A stretch of 64,000 nt of DNA from Paenibacillus lupini (GTDB lineage: Bacteria > Bacillota > Bacilli > Paenibacillales > Paenibacillaceae), in contig NZ_JAASRW010000008.1 in NCBI RefSeq assembly GCF_011761355.1, positions 119,504 to 183,503 on the forward strand, written 5' to 3'. Under the pieces are notes generated by a model. It did not search any database and had not been told where the DNA came from. It was given only the letters and a program-made list of their open reading frames with translations. The translations under genes were made by a program, and so were the position numbers. This document shows positions 34,921-44,817 of the stretch, piece after piece (the first letter of the stretch is position 1; each line of letters starts with the position of its first letter).

Positions 34921-37275
34921 TTAGTTACGCAATGGCGCTTCTTGCAGCTCCGCTCTTGTTTGAAGGAAACGGAAGAAGGCAACAGATGCTTCTGCTCGCG
35001 ATACTTGCTTATCGGGCAGGAAGCTGCCATTTGACAGCGTCATGATCTTCAGGCCAACAACAATAGCCGCCTGACCTTTGTTTTCAAACTTGGCTGCATC
35101 CTTGAAGTTAATGTTGAACAATTCATCATAATTCGCCAGCGAATTGTAGCCGAGGGCACGTACGATCAGTTCTGCCATTTCTTCACGGTCAACCTTGCCA
35201 TCTGGATTAAAGGAGCCGTCTCCGATATCAATTAGGTTCTGCTGAAGCGCACTTTCGATGTAGACGTAATACTGACTTTGCTTGCCTACATCATTAAAAG
35301 AAGCACTAGTTGCAGAATCAGCACTCTCGTACATAATTGGCGATCTGCCGCTGTTCATCGCAAGCACGAGCATCTTAATGAGCTCTCCGCGAGTGACGAT
35401 CTCATTCGGACGAACCTTTCCGTCCTTCACATCAAGCGCCTTATAGGCAACCATCAGTTCCAACTGACGTTGTGCCCAGTGGCCGTCTATATCCGTTGCC
35501 TTAGGCTTCTCAAGCTGTGTCTTGTCGCCCGTCTCACGGTTACGCCAATCTCCGGATACCGCATCCATGAAGATCGATTCATCAAGCTGGCGCGGCACAA
35601 GGCGATAGATCAGCTGCGCATCAGCATTGGACTCGACGTCCGAAGGCTGGATCTCACCGGCAGCAAGCATCACTTTATATTTCTCCACTGGGATCGGCTG
35701 TCCCTGATAGACATAATTTTGCGTCAAATAATACGTCAATTCCGTCCGGTAGTATGTCATCCACTTCACAATCGCTTGAGCTGGCGTTATGACTTTTGGT
35801 GCAGTCTCCGGATACTTGTAAGGATTGATGCTTGCATCATAGCTGCGTACAACACCTGTATTCGCATCGATTGTAATGTTCACATTGTCATAATCGGTTA
35901 TTGCACCGTTTACCTTGTGTACAAAGTTAAAGTAATAAGAGTCGATATTCTGTACCTTGTCCGGATTATATTGCGACTTATCCCGTTTCACAATATAAAG
36001 CTCATCCGCTACCCAAGGAAGCTGTTTTTTCATCGCTTCAATTGCCTTAGCCTCTGCTTGATCATAGGACAGCGCAGGTTTTGTATTGGTGGACTTATTA
36101 TTATACTCATAGAAGTAGAAGCTGCTGACTACACCAGTCCGACTGTCTACTGTTGCGGAAGCAGAACCTATACTTTCCTTGCCGTTCTTCAGCTCCCAAT
36201 CCAGACGCCAGTTTGCAGAAGCGACACCGGAAGACTCATCCGTATTCTCGGAATAGCTGGAGCTGCTGAATTCTGCATTTGCTGGAAGCGTGAAGGCGGC
36301 CAATACCGCTTTCTTCGCTTGGTCCTCTGTAATATTAGAAGCAGCAGGAGCATCGCCAAGTGATTTATCAGATAACGGGGTTTCCGACACCTGATCCGAA
36401 TTCACATAACTGCTTTGCACTTCCTTGCCTGTTGCAGCATCAATTGCGAAGGCACCCATATCATAGCTCAACACTGGATTACGTGGTCCTTGTACATTGT
36501 AAGGGATGATGTATCTAAGCTCTGGCTTTGCCTGCTCGATGAGCTTTGTCTTCGCTTCATCCGCCGTCAGTTTCACATCAACCTTAGGGAATTTAATTGT
36601 ATCGTCCCACTGCAGGGAATAACGAAGGACATGCCCTTCGCTGTCTACATCCAGTTCAATATAGTTATCGACGTAAGGAATATCGCCAACCATTCGGTCA
36701 AATCGCAGTGTATGCCGCACTTCTCCAGTCAGAGGTGGCAGCGACTGCGCACCGTATTCCGGATTATATTTCACTTGATCCTTATACGTTGCCGCAACAG
36801 TAGACAAGAAGGAGTAAGCAATTTGCTGCGCTTTGTCCCGCTCTACTTTCAAGGGATAGGTAGGCTTAGCACTTGGGTTATCGAGATAGGCGCTGTAATC
36901 AAGAAGCTGGCCGCTATCGGCATTTAGCCTGACGTAGATGCTGCCCTTGCTTTTGCCATTTACCTTGTAGACGAAATCCATTCCCCATACACTACGTTTA
37001 CCGCTTGCCAGCGTATCAGTCGATAACGAGGCACCTTGCAGGGTATAGTCTTTGGGTATACTTACCAATTGCCGAGCCAATGACTCTGCTTTTTCTTTGG
37101 ACACTTTCACATCTACAGGGGCAACTGCGCTTACATTGGGCGCAGCAGCATCTCCCGACACTGCCGATACTGCCGGTTTGTCAACGCTTTCAGCAAAAGC
37201 CGCTGCAGGCATACTGCTCGTCAGCATAACCGCTGCAGCAAGAGTAACGAGCTTCTTACGATGATTCATCACCAT
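34921..37275 (-). CDS. Surface protein with YcdB/PepSY-like repeats and S-layer homology domains
   Basis: A secreted cell-wall protein of 784 residues. The signal peptide ends AAAFAES. The central 550 residues contain repeated YcdB/YcdC-type modules (PepSY-like: 'A...A...TGxV.SY', for example ITIDANTGVVRSYDASINPY and DSRTGVVSSFYFY). Three SLH domains end the protein (about residues 610-780; DIDGHWAQRQLELM, FNDVGKQSQYYVYIESA, INFKDAAKFENKGQAAIVVG), which should hold it on pyruvylated wall polymer. The ATG at 37275 follows GGGAGGT by five bases. YcdB-type PepSY proteins may restrain proteases or bind wall; the role here is not known. Confidence 0.88.
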   Translation of the reverse strand: MVMNHRKKLVTLAAAVMLTSSMPAAAFAESVDKPAVSAVSGDAAAPNVSAVAPVDVKVSKEKAESLARQLVSIPKDYTLQGASLSTDTLASGKRSVWGMDFVYKVNGKSKGSIYVRLNADSGQLLDYSAYLDNPSAKPTYPLKVERDKAQQIAYSFLSTVAATYKDQVKYNPEYGAQSLPPLTGEVRHTLRFDRMVGDIPYVDNYIELDVDSEGHVLRYSLQWDDTIKFPKVDVKLTADEAKTKLIEQAKPELRYIIPYNVQGPRNPVLSYDMGAFAIDAATGKEVQSSYVNSDQVSETPLSDKSLGDAPAASNITEDQAKKAVLAAFTLPANAEFSSSSYSENTDESSGVASANWRLDWELKNGKESIGSASATVDSRTGVVSSFYFYEYNNKSTNTKPALSYDQAEAKAIEAMKKQLPWVADELYIVKRDKSQYNPDKVQNIDSYYFNFVHKVNGAITDYDNVNITIDANTGVVRSYDASINPYKYPETAPKVITPAQAIVKWMTYYRTELTYYLTQNYVYQGQPIPVEKYKVMLAAGEIQPSDVESNADAQLIYRLVPRQLDESIFMDAVSGDWRNRETGDKTQLEKPKATDIDGHWAQRQLELMVAYKALDVKDGKVRPNEIVTRGELIKMLVLAMNSGRSPIMYESADSATSASFNDVGKQSQYYVYIESALQQNLIDIGDGSFNPDGKVDREEMAELIVRALGYNSLANYDELFNINFKDAAKFENKGQAAIVVGLKIMTLSNGSFLPDKQVSRAEASVAFFRFLQTRAELQEAPLRN

Positions 37276-37400
37276 AAATAACCTCCCATGCTTTTCCATT
37301 CTTGTTATTCAGCTAAATAGACGCGGCAGATACACCAGAAGTTGCGTCCTAGTCCAAATATTTCAAATGGCAGCAACCGGGCTAAAGTTCCTCTTTCCTC

Positions 37401-38282
37401 TTATTCCTTGATCGATCCAAGCATGACGCCCTTAACGAAGTAACGCTGCAGAAACGGGTACAGCAGCAAAATCGGAACCGTCGCTACAATGATTGTCGCG
37501 TACTTGATTGTCTCCTGGATCAGCCCTTTATCTACATCGGCTACCGTTGACATCATGTCGTCCGTACTGTTCGTAATTAAAATTTCCTGCAGCACCAGCT
37601 GCAAAGGATACAAGTCACGGGTGCGCAAATAAATCAAGGCATCCATATATGCGTTCCAATGGCTGACGCCGTAAAACAGGGTCATGACAGCCATAATCGG
37701 CAAAGAGACCGGAATAAATATACGGAACAAAATCTTAAAGTCATTCGCTCCATCGATACGCGCCGACTCCTCAAGGGCAAGCGGAATGCTAGCGAATGAC
37801 GTACGCATGACGAGCAGGTTCCACGTGCTGATGGCAGACGGCAGGATCATCGCCCACCGGTTGTCCAGCAGTCCCAGATTTTTCATATTCAGATAAGTCG
37901 GAATTAATCCGCCCGAGAAAAACATCGTAAACACGATCCCGAACATAACCGGGCCAATCAGCTTAACACCTCTGCGCGACAAGGCGTAAGCGGCAAAGCT
38001 GGTCATGACTAGGTTTACTGCCGTGCCCCCTATGACATAGATAAGCGTATTCATATAGCCGATCGAGATCATCGGATTCTCGAACACCAGCTTATAGGAC
38101 TGGAGGCTGAATCCTGTCGGGGCGAGCAATAGCCCCCTGTGCTGTATTAACTCGGCGGGATTACTGAGTGAAGCAAACAGGACATACAGAAACGGATATA
38201 ACGTTATGATGACCAAAACAAGCATCAGCAGTGTATTGGCGATATCAAATACATGCTCTCTAATTGGAACTCGAGGCTTCAA
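37401..38282 (-). CDS. Carbohydrate ABC transporter permease (LplC/YtcP type)
   Basis: A membrane permease of the MalG-like group, six helices, 293 residues. The EAA loop reads EESARIDGANDFKILFRIFI, and the C-terminus YPFLQRYFVKGVMLGSIKE is the usual LplC ending. The start is TTG (38282) with AAAGGAGGTG nine bases upstream. Last gene of a transporter operon with the next permease and lipoprotein. No ATPase is encoded here, as is common; such systems share an MsmX-type ATPase. Confidence 0.92.
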   Translation of the reverse strand: MKPRVPIREHVFDIANTLLMLVLVIITLYPFLYVLFASLSNPAELIQHRGLLLAPTGFSLQSYKLVFENPMISIGYMNTLIYVIGGTAVNLVMTSFAAYALSRRGVKLIGPVMFGIVFTMFFSGGLIPTYLNMKNLGLLDNRWAMILPSAISTWNLLVMRTSFASIPLALEESARIDGANDFKILFRIFIPVSLPIMAVMTLFYGVSHWNAYMDALIYLRTRDLYPLQLVLQEILITNSTDDMMSTVADVDKGLIQETIKYATIIVATVPILLLYPFLQRYFVKGVMLGSIKE

Positions 38283-38307
38283 GGCTGCCGCACCTCCTTT
38301 AATGAAA

Positions 38308-39204
38308 CTACCACAAGCTTGTGTTGTTGATTTTCCTGCTGATCTTGTTGGCGGATATAAGCAGGAGGAAATTCAGGATATTATTGAATAAGCCAATGGC
38401 GGCAGAGAAACCGTAATCCATCTGAAGCAGACCCCGCCGGTAAACAAAGGTTGAGATGACATCGGCTGTTTCATAAGTCGTTGAATTGTACAGGAGGAGA
38501 ATCTTCTCCATGCTCCCTCCCGCCATCAGCGTACCGAAGCGAAGAATCAGCATAATCATGATTGTTGGCATAATTCCAGGCACGGTAATATGCCAGATCT
38601 GCTTGAACCTACCCGCCCCATCCGACTTGGCCGCTTCATACAGGCTGGGGTCAATTCCGGCAATGGCAGCCAAATAAATAATCGACCCCCAGCCAACGCC
38701 TTGCCATATTCCTGAAGCGACATAAATGCTGCGGAACCAATCCGGCATAATGAGATAGGAAACCGGCGAAATGCCAAACATCCCTGTGAGCTGATTGATG
38801 ATACCGTCGCTCGACAGAAAATCAATCATCATGCCTGACACGACTACAACGGATATGAAATGAGGCAAATAAGTAATCGACTGCACCATATTTCTGAAGA
38901 AACGTGTCCTTATTTCATTCAGCAGCAGAGCAAGCACGATTGGAGCCGGGAATCCGAATATCAGCTCATACAGGCTGATCAGCAGCGTATTGCGGATTAA
39001 CCGCCAGAAATAATAGCTTTCATAAAAGGATTTGAAATGATCAAAACCGGTCCAAGCGCTTCCCCAGATTCCTTTGGCCGGGGAGAAGTCCTTGAATGCG
39101 ATTTGCAGTCCGTACATCGGCAAATACATAAATACAACGTAATAGACAACGACCGGCAGAAGCATCAAATAGATATATTTATTGCGGGACCATTGCATTT
39201 TCAT
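38308..39204 (-). CDS. Carbohydrate ABC transporter permease (LplB/YtcQ-partner type)
   Basis: The MalF-like permease of the same system, six helices, 298 residues. It begins with a typical LplB helix YIYLMLLPVVVYYVVFMYLP and YGLQIAFKDFSPAKGIWGS; the EAA loop reads YEAAKSDGAGRFKQIWHITV. The ATG at 39204 follows AAGGAGGGTACAGCAA. It is 25 bases before the second permease. Confidence 0.92.
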   Translation of the reverse strand: MKMQWSRNKYIYLMLLPVVVYYVVFMYLPMYGLQIAFKDFSPAKGIWGSAWTGFDHFKSFYESYYFWRLIRNTLLISLYELIFGFPAPIVLALLLNEIRTRFFRNMVQSITYLPHFISVVVVSGMMIDFLSSDGIINQLTGMFGISPVSYLIMPDWFRSIYVASGIWQGVGWGSIIYLAAIAGIDPSLYEAAKSDGAGRFKQIWHITVPGIMPTIMIMLILRFGTLMAGGSMEKILLLYNSTTYETADVISTFVYRRGLLQMDYGFSAAIGLFNNILNFLLLISANKISRKINNTSLW

Positions 39205-39243
39205 TTGCTGTACCCTCCTTCAGGATGCAAGGCGGAAAATAAA

Positions 39244-39286
39244 CGGGCTTGCCGGAAAAGCGCTGTTCGCGTCCCCAGGAAGCCCG
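39244..39286 (-). terminator. Intercistronic hairpin after the sugar-binding lipoprotein
   Basis: CGGGCTT (39244-39250) pairs with AAGCCCG (39280-39286), with further partial pairing inside, followed on the minus strand by TTTATTTTCC. It probably reduces read-through from the binding-protein gene to the permeases. Confidence 0.55.
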
Positions 39287-39298
39287 CCGGATCCGGCA

Positions 39299-40942
39299 TT
39301 ACCGTTTCAGATAGCGTTCATAAGCCGCTTGTTCAATATCCAGCGCCTCCTGAATTCCCATACCTTCTATCGTCTTAACAAACTTATCGAAATGGTCGAG
39401 CGGTTCAGCACCCATCACGAACTTATCAAACATCTCATCGCGGTACGTATTGACGTCCGCCATAATAGCAGCCAGTCTGCTTGACTCTTCATTGGTGAAA
39501 GTCAGCGGAGGAAGCAGTCCTTCGTTATTGACAGCCATCCAAGTGTTCAGCGCGTCCTTCTGTTGAGGCAGGGAAGCATTCTGCTCCTGATAACGCTTAT
39601 CCTGAACGAAAGGTCCGCCAAAAGGCACGGCATATTGGCCAATAACTGCCGCAAACGCAAGTCCGTCCGGATTTTTCATCACGATGTCGGTATAAGCAGG
39701 GAAGCCGTCTTTCATTTCATAGCTCTCGCCCTCAATACCAAAGTTGAACAGCATGTGACCTTGCTCGCCATATTTGAAATCCAGCCATTTTACCGTTTCC
39801 ACGACATGTTTGTTATCCTTCGTAATAGCCGCCCCTACACCGTTAAAGATAGGCTCGCGTTGGCCAAGCACAGGCTTGTCACCTTTATTTAACGTCGGAT
39901 ACGGCGCTCCCGCCAAATTGAATTTCGGATTCTTTGCGGCCATTGCCGTCGTATATTTGCCAATCCCGCCGCCTACGGCAAGCTCGGAGGCCCCCAGCAC
40001 ATCGCCGGTCCATTTGGCATCCTTCTGTTTGGCGTCCGTTCCCGCATAATCGCGGTCAATCAGTCCTTCCTCATACCAGCTGCGCATCGTCTGCAGAAAC
40101 TCCTTGAATGCGGGCTGAATCGGTCCATACACAACCTTGCCGTCCTGCAGATTAAACCTGCCCGTAGTCCCCCAGGCATTCAGAAATACGTTACTGAAAT
40201 TCAAGAGCGTATCTTTGGCAATCAGCAAAGGAATCTCGTCCTGCTTACCGTTCTGGTTCGGATCCTTTTCCTTAAATGCCTGAAGCACGGCATGCCAATC
40301 GTCGATAGTAGCCGGCATCGGCAGCCCGACCGCATCAAGCCAGTCCTGACGGATCCCAAGCCCCTGATACGTGCGGAGATACGGGTCGCTTCTTAAGAAC
40401 GGGAACGCATAGATACGTCCGTCATCGGTCGATACATCCTTCCGAATATCCGGATTGTCTGCCAGCAGCTTGGACAGATTAGGCGCATACTTGTCAATGT
40501 AATCGTTAAGCGGAATAATAACTCCGGCATTCATCGCGCCGACACCGCCGCCCGGGTATTCGTTCCATCCCCATTCGATAATGTCCGGATATTTACCGGA
40601 GCTCATCAGCAGATTAAATTGATTTTTTTCCTGTCCGACGGTAGGATGCTGGAACTCGATATGAATACCCGTAAGCTTCTCTGTTTCTTTGTAAGCGGCC
40701 ATATCATTAAATGATTTCACGCCTGGTGCAGGATTGCCTGACATTTGGACAAAGTCGGTCAGCGTTAATGATTCCGAAACAATTTTACCGCCTGCCGGCT
40801 CCTGGGCTGTCCCTGCTTGCTGCGGGGAAGCGGAGGCTTCGCTATTGTTTGATTGGCTGCCGGAGCATGCTGACATTACAATGGTCAAAGCAGTAACCGC
40901 CGCGATTGCAGCTGCCTTACTTTTGTTGTTGCTGTTCTTCAT
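39299..40942 (-). CDS. Extracellular solute-binding lipoprotein (LipO type)
   Basis: A lipoprotein that binds a sugar or oligosaccharide for the two permeases downstream. Lipobox MSAC has Cys26; the linker is rich in Ser, Asn and Ala. DIIEWGWNEYPGG and the late RLAAIMADVNTYRDEM segment are typical of the long (about 550 residue) LipO-type proteins of Paenibacillus. I place the start at the ATG at 40942 with GGGGGT upstream, giving 547 residues. The substrate is not predictable. Confidence 0.92.
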   Translation of the reverse strand: MKNSNNKSKAAAIAAVTALTIVMSACSGSQSNNSEASASPQQAGTAQEPAGGKIVSESLTLTDFVQMSGNPAPGVKSFNDMAAYKETEKLTGIHIEFQHPTVGQEKNQFNLLMSSGKYPDIIEWGWNEYPGGGVGAMNAGVIIPLNDYIDKYAPNLSKLLADNPDIRKDVSTDDGRIYAFPFLRSDPYLRTYQGLGIRQDWLDAVGLPMPATIDDWHAVLQAFKEKDPNQNGKQDEIPLLIAKDTLLNFSNVFLNAWGTTGRFNLQDGKVVYGPIQPAFKEFLQTMRSWYEEGLIDRDYAGTDAKQKDAKWTGDVLGASELAVGGGIGKYTTAMAAKNPKFNLAGAPYPTLNKGDKPVLGQREPIFNGVGAAITKDNKHVVETVKWLDFKYGEQGHMLFNFGIEGESYEMKDGFPAYTDIVMKNPDGLAFAAVIGQYAVPFGGPFVQDKRYQEQNASLPQQKDALNTWMAVNNEGLLPPLTFTNEESSRLAAIMADVNTYRDEMFDKFVMGAEPLDHFDKFVKTIEGMGIQEALDIEQAAYERYLKR

Positions 40943-41081
40943 GAAAGTACCCCCTAGTCTTATTTGGCTATGAATGCGGCTCACTGCCGCCCGCTTTCAG
41001 ATTAGCCGCCGGAGAGACAGATCGGATATGGCCTGTTTGTATGATTCATGTTCCGTACGATAGATCGGGAACAATCCAGAT

Positions 41082-43415
41082 TTACGTTTGACATTCCGTT
41101 TGTGCGTTTGACCGGTATTGTCCCGGTGTAATGCCCTCGTACTTCTTGAAGAACCGGATAAATCCGATATCGTTGGAATAGCCGACGGCACCAGCGATGT
41201 GCGCAACGGTGCAGTCGGTTTCCGTTAACAGGCGTTTCGCCTCCTGCAGACGGATCTTGGCGATATATTCCACGATCGTTTGGCCCGTAGCTTTCTTGAA
41301 GAAAGAAGATAGGTAAGGCTGCGTAATATTCAGCTCGTCGGCAATAAACCCCACGCTCAGCATGTTCTGGCTGTAGCGCTCCCGGACGATCCGGTATACG
41401 GCTTCCAGCATCCGGCTTCCCTGATCGCTTCGCCCTGATTTCCAGAGCAGGCATACCTGACGGAAATCTTCTTTGAGCTGCCTGAAGGTTTCATTCGGAT
41501 TCTGAAGGCTATTTGGATATAAGATTAACAATCGGCTTGTAAGCTGGTGATCCGCTCTTGGCGTATTTTGAACAATCCGGAACAAGGTTGACGATAGATG
41601 CATCAGAAAATAAGAGGCAATCGGCGAATCTGCCTCTCCGCTGCCGGCATGATCGGAATAAAGGGCTTCCAGCAGCTGCATCGTTTTGTCTTCTTCCCCC
41701 GATTTGACGTAATTCGTCAGCTGCTGCTCGATATCCAGAGGATAATAATAAGCGGGAATCTGATCCGGCAGCCTAATCGTGCCGTCGACAGCCGCATCAT
41801 GCTTGCGAGTCTTGTCCAGCTGCTTGAGCGCATCCCTGAAGGCTTCGCCAATCGCCTGAATGTCATGGACAACAAAACTGGCGCCAATCGTAATACTCAT
41901 CCGGAATCGCTCGCTGAGGACTTGATCAAGCTGTCGGCCGATTTCCGCAAGCTCCTCTTCCCATCCCTCTTCTATCCCCTTGAAATTAATTAATAATGCA
42001 ATACTCCCTTGATCCAGCTCCGTAACGAAGCCGACATGCCGTTCGTTCGCAAGCTCGGTTGCAATATTCGAGATCACAAAATTGACAAACATCCATTCCT
42101 TATCCGCCTGGTCGCCGGGCAGTACACTTCCGTTCTCCGCATCGACCAGCATAACGGCAAAGTGATCCGATACAAACTGGACGTTCATAAACTGCAGCGA
42201 TTCAGGCCGCATTTCATGCGGATCCGCGTAGCCTTTAATCAAACGGTTCAGAAAATGCAATCGTATAATGGGCGTCTGTTGCGAGAGCCTTGCTCTCAGC
42301 TCTGACTCCGTCAATCGCGCCGATTGAATGGAGGTGCGGATCATTTCGTATTCGATAGGGTCATGCCTGCGGGATGCCGGAGCGCTGCCGGTCAAAGCGG
42401 ACACGAGGTCGCGGATCGGACGTGAGTTTTTGAAAGCCAGATATACCGACACCACTGCGCCTGATAACGCGGCCAGCACAAACAACAGCAGTGCCCAGTT
42501 CCGGACCTCGTTCACGTCCTTCAAAAAAACGCCCCGGGGCACTTCCAACACGTATTTCCAATCGTAAACTCTGGAGGAAGCGTAGGAAACGATCGTCTGC
42601 CGTCCGGTTAAGGCCGCTTTCAGCTTTCCGGCATCTCCATCCATATCCTCGTAATTCGCCAGCAATGATTGCCTGATGTCTGCTGTCGAGCTGATAACCC
42701 GGTTGGACGAATCCAAGATATAAATCTCGCCATTCCCCGCCTCTGCAAGCGTGTCCAGCATTTTCCGAAGCTGCTCTCCGTTAATCATAATAAACAGGGT
42801 TGCCATCCGTTTCGAACGGTCAACCCTCGGCAGCGTCTGCATGTAAGCGATAATTTCGTTTCTTTCTCCCAGTGCTCCGGTTGCCTGCATTCCGGGGATA
42901 AAGGAGCGGTAATGGTATCCGCTTTCAAATTGCTTTATCCAATCCCGCGCGCTCATGCCGTCAAAGCGGCTGACCGTATCAAACAAAAATTGCGGCGTCG
43001 TCTTAACGCCCGGTCCCAGCATCGTGCCGGATTTGGGTAAATACATATAGAAATCATAGATAAAGGGCGACAATAGTTTATAGCGCTCTAAATCCTCTGC
43101 CATTTCGATCATGTCGTACTGCTCCCTCTCAGACCATTGCACAGGGGTATTCATCATCTGATACAGCTTGGGATGGTTGGCGATTTGCTGTTCCAGCTGA
43201 TCAATCGTCTGCAGCTGCCCATCAGCCAGCTCCCGAAGCTGACCAAGCATAGCCGAGTTTGTCTGCTCCACAGAATGCTCGACGACGTCATTCGCCCGCC
43301 AATAGAGCAGGCTGCCAATAATAATGAGCAACAGAAGAATTGCCATATAAGACCAAAACAACGCGGACCATGCACCTTTGAACCTTATCCAACGCAAACT
43401 CCCCATGATTCTCAT
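41082..43415 (-). CDS. Membrane-bound AraC-family regulator with extracellular sensor domain
   Basis: A one-protein sensor and transcription factor. Membrane helix 1 (about 17-39) and helix 2 (about 305-327) enclose an extracytoplasmic Cache-type domain of about 265 residues; a cytoplasmic segment follows, then a C-terminal AraC double HTH (about 680-775) with SVGFIADELNITQPYLSSFF and VAHIAGAVGYSNDIGFIRFF. It is 777 residues. The ATG at 43415 with GGGGA upstream is preferred over an overlapping GTG. It lies directly upstream of the binding-protein gene, so it probably activates that operon when sugar is present. Confidence 0.92.
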   Translation of the reverse strand: MRIMGSLRWIRFKGAWSALFWSYMAILLLLIIIGSLLYWRANDVVEHSVEQTNSAMLGQLRELADGQLQTIDQLEQQIANHPKLYQMMNTPVQWSEREQYDMIEMAEDLERYKLLSPFIYDFYMYLPKSGTMLGPGVKTTPQFLFDTVSRFDGMSARDWIKQFESGYHYRSFIPGMQATGALGERNEIIAYMQTLPRVDRSKRMATLFIMINGEQLRKMLDTLAEAGNGEIYILDSSNRVISSTADIRQSLLANYEDMDGDAGKLKAALTGRQTIVSYASSRVYDWKYVLEVPRGVFLKDVNEVRNWALLLFVLAALSGAVVSVYLAFKNSRPIRDLVSALTGSAPASRRHDPIEYEMIRTSIQSARLTESELRARLSQQTPIIRLHFLNRLIKGYADPHEMRPESLQFMNVQFVSDHFAVMLVDAENGSVLPGDQADKEWMFVNFVISNIATELANERHVGFVTELDQGSIALLINFKGIEEGWEEELAEIGRQLDQVLSERFRMSITIGASFVVHDIQAIGEAFRDALKQLDKTRKHDAAVDGTIRLPDQIPAYYYPLDIEQQLTNYVKSGEEDKTMQLLEALYSDHAGSGEADSPIASYFLMHLSSTLFRIVQNTPRADHQLTSRLLILYPNSLQNPNETFRQLKEDFRQVCLLWKSGRSDQGSRMLEAVYRIVRERYSQNMLSVGFIADELNITQPYLSSFFKKATGQTIVEYIAKIRLQEAKRLLTETDCTVAHIAGAVGYSNDIGFIRFFKKYEGITPGQYRSNAQTECQT

Positions 43416-43571
43416 CACTTTCCCCTGCTTTCCTTCACCGTTCAGAGTATACTCCCTGCTTACATCGGGTTTGATGTAAATCCCAGTATAACAAGATTGT
43501 ACCTGCCAAGCCTTATCGATTCGTTGGATCGATAATCCATTTATAAGATTTCGGCTATCCGCGCATTAAAA

Positions 43572-43600
43572 AGGCATACAACAATCTCTGTTGTATGCCT
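43572..43600 (-). terminator. Terminator of the oxidoreductase-isomerase operon
   Basis: AGGCATACAACA pairs perfectly with TGTTGTATGCCT around a 5-nt loop; TTTTT follows on the minus strand. Confidence 0.85.
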
Positions 43601-43645
43601 GGTTCCAGATTATAATCTTGCTTGTTTCAACAGCTGCCGCAAGCA

Positions 43646-44806
43646 CTAAGAGCCAAAGCTGCCGGCCAGCGAAAATGAAACCGGATTGGTTTCTTTTCTT
43701 TTTGAGGCTGCGATCCTCTTGTTTAGCTGCTCCAGATATAACTCCTCCGGCACAGGAAGCTCAATCGTCTCTCCTAGCCAGCTTGATAAATGCATCGCAT
43801 TCGACAGCTGGAGGCTCCGTATGCCCTCTTCTCCGCCAGCAATCAGCGGCTCTCCGTCAAGCACTGCTTTTGCAAACGAGGCGATGACTCCAAGATGTTG
43901 GCTGTTATCTCCAACAGCCGGAACTACGGATACTTCAACATCCGGGCGGGAGAAGCCATCCTTCGACTCGAAGCAGTATTCCCGTTCGTTCTGACTGAGC
44001 TTATGAAGGGTTAATGTATCATGCTCGCATACCAGCTTACCCATCTCCAGCGTAATTTCAAGACGGTTCGTTCCTGGCAGATCAGCGGTTGTCGTCACAA
44101 ATACGCCCGTTGCGCCATTTGCAAACTCCATGTAGGCTGTTACGTCATCTTCCACCTCAATATGATGCCATTTTCCCTCATGGCAAAAGGCTCGTACCTT
44201 CTGCGGCATGCCGCAGATCCATTGCAGCAGGTCTATATTATGAGGACATTGATTAATAAGCACGCCTCCGCCCTCGCCTGCCCAGGTTGCGCGCCAGCTT
44301 CCGGAATCGTAATAAGCCTGTGATCTGTACCAGTCGGTAATGATCCAGTTAACGCGCTTTATAGCCCCTAACTCCCCGCCTTGCACCAGCTCGTGCATTT
44401 TGCGATACATCGGATTGGTGCGCTGATTAAACATCATTCCGAACACGACGCCGCTTTTCTCCGCCTGCTCATTCATTTCCCGGACTTGCTTGGTATAGAC
44501 GCCCGCCGGTTTTTCGCACAGGACATGCAGCCCTTTATGGAATGCCGTAATCGCCAGCCTCGGATGATCGTAATGCGGAGTGGCAATGATCACGGCATCG
44601 ACCAGTCCGCTGTCCATCAATTCCTCGGCGCTTGCAAATCCGGCTACCGAGTCAGGCAAAAACATTTTGCATGTCTCAAGGCGGTTACTGTCCATCTCCG
44701 AGACTGCTGTCAGCTCTACTTCAGGAACTGCTCCATTACTTAGCTTCTTGGCGTGATCAGAGCCCATGTTACCCATTCCGATAATACCCATACGCAATTT
44801 CGTCAT
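43646..44806 (-). CDS. Gfo/Idh/MocA-family oxidoreductase
   Basis: An NAD(P)-dependent sugar or inositol-type dehydrogenase. The N-terminal Rossmann fold has GIIGMGNMGSDHAK, and the family motif CEKPAGV supplies the catalytic Lys; the C-terminal domain contains GGGVLINQCPHNIDLLQW, with His likely in catalysis. It is 386 residues. The ATG at 44806 follows AGGAGGATTTGGG. It is 12 bp after the isomerase gene, and the pair is a frequent combination for catabolism of unusual sugars; the substrate is unknown. Confidence 0.93.
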   Translation of the reverse strand: MTKLRMGIIGMGNMGSDHAKKLSNGAVPEVELTAVSEMDSNRLETCKMFLPDSVAGFASAEELMDSGLVDAVIIATPHYDHPRLAITAFHKGLHVLCEKPAGVYTKQVREMNEQAEKSGVVFGMMFNQRTNPMYRKMHELVQGGELGAIKRVNWIITDWYRSQAYYDSGSWRATWAGEGGGVLINQCPHNIDLLQWICGMPQKVRAFCHEGKWHHIEVEDDVTAYMEFANGATGVFVTTTADLPGTNRLEITLEMGKLVCEHDTLTLHKLSQNEREYCFESKDGFSRPDVEVSVVPAVGDNSQHLGVIASFAKAVLDGEPLIAGGEEGIRSLQLSNAMHLSSWLGETIELPVPEELYLEQLNKRIAASKRKETNPVSFSLAGSFGS

Positions 44807-44817
44807 CCCAAATCCTC

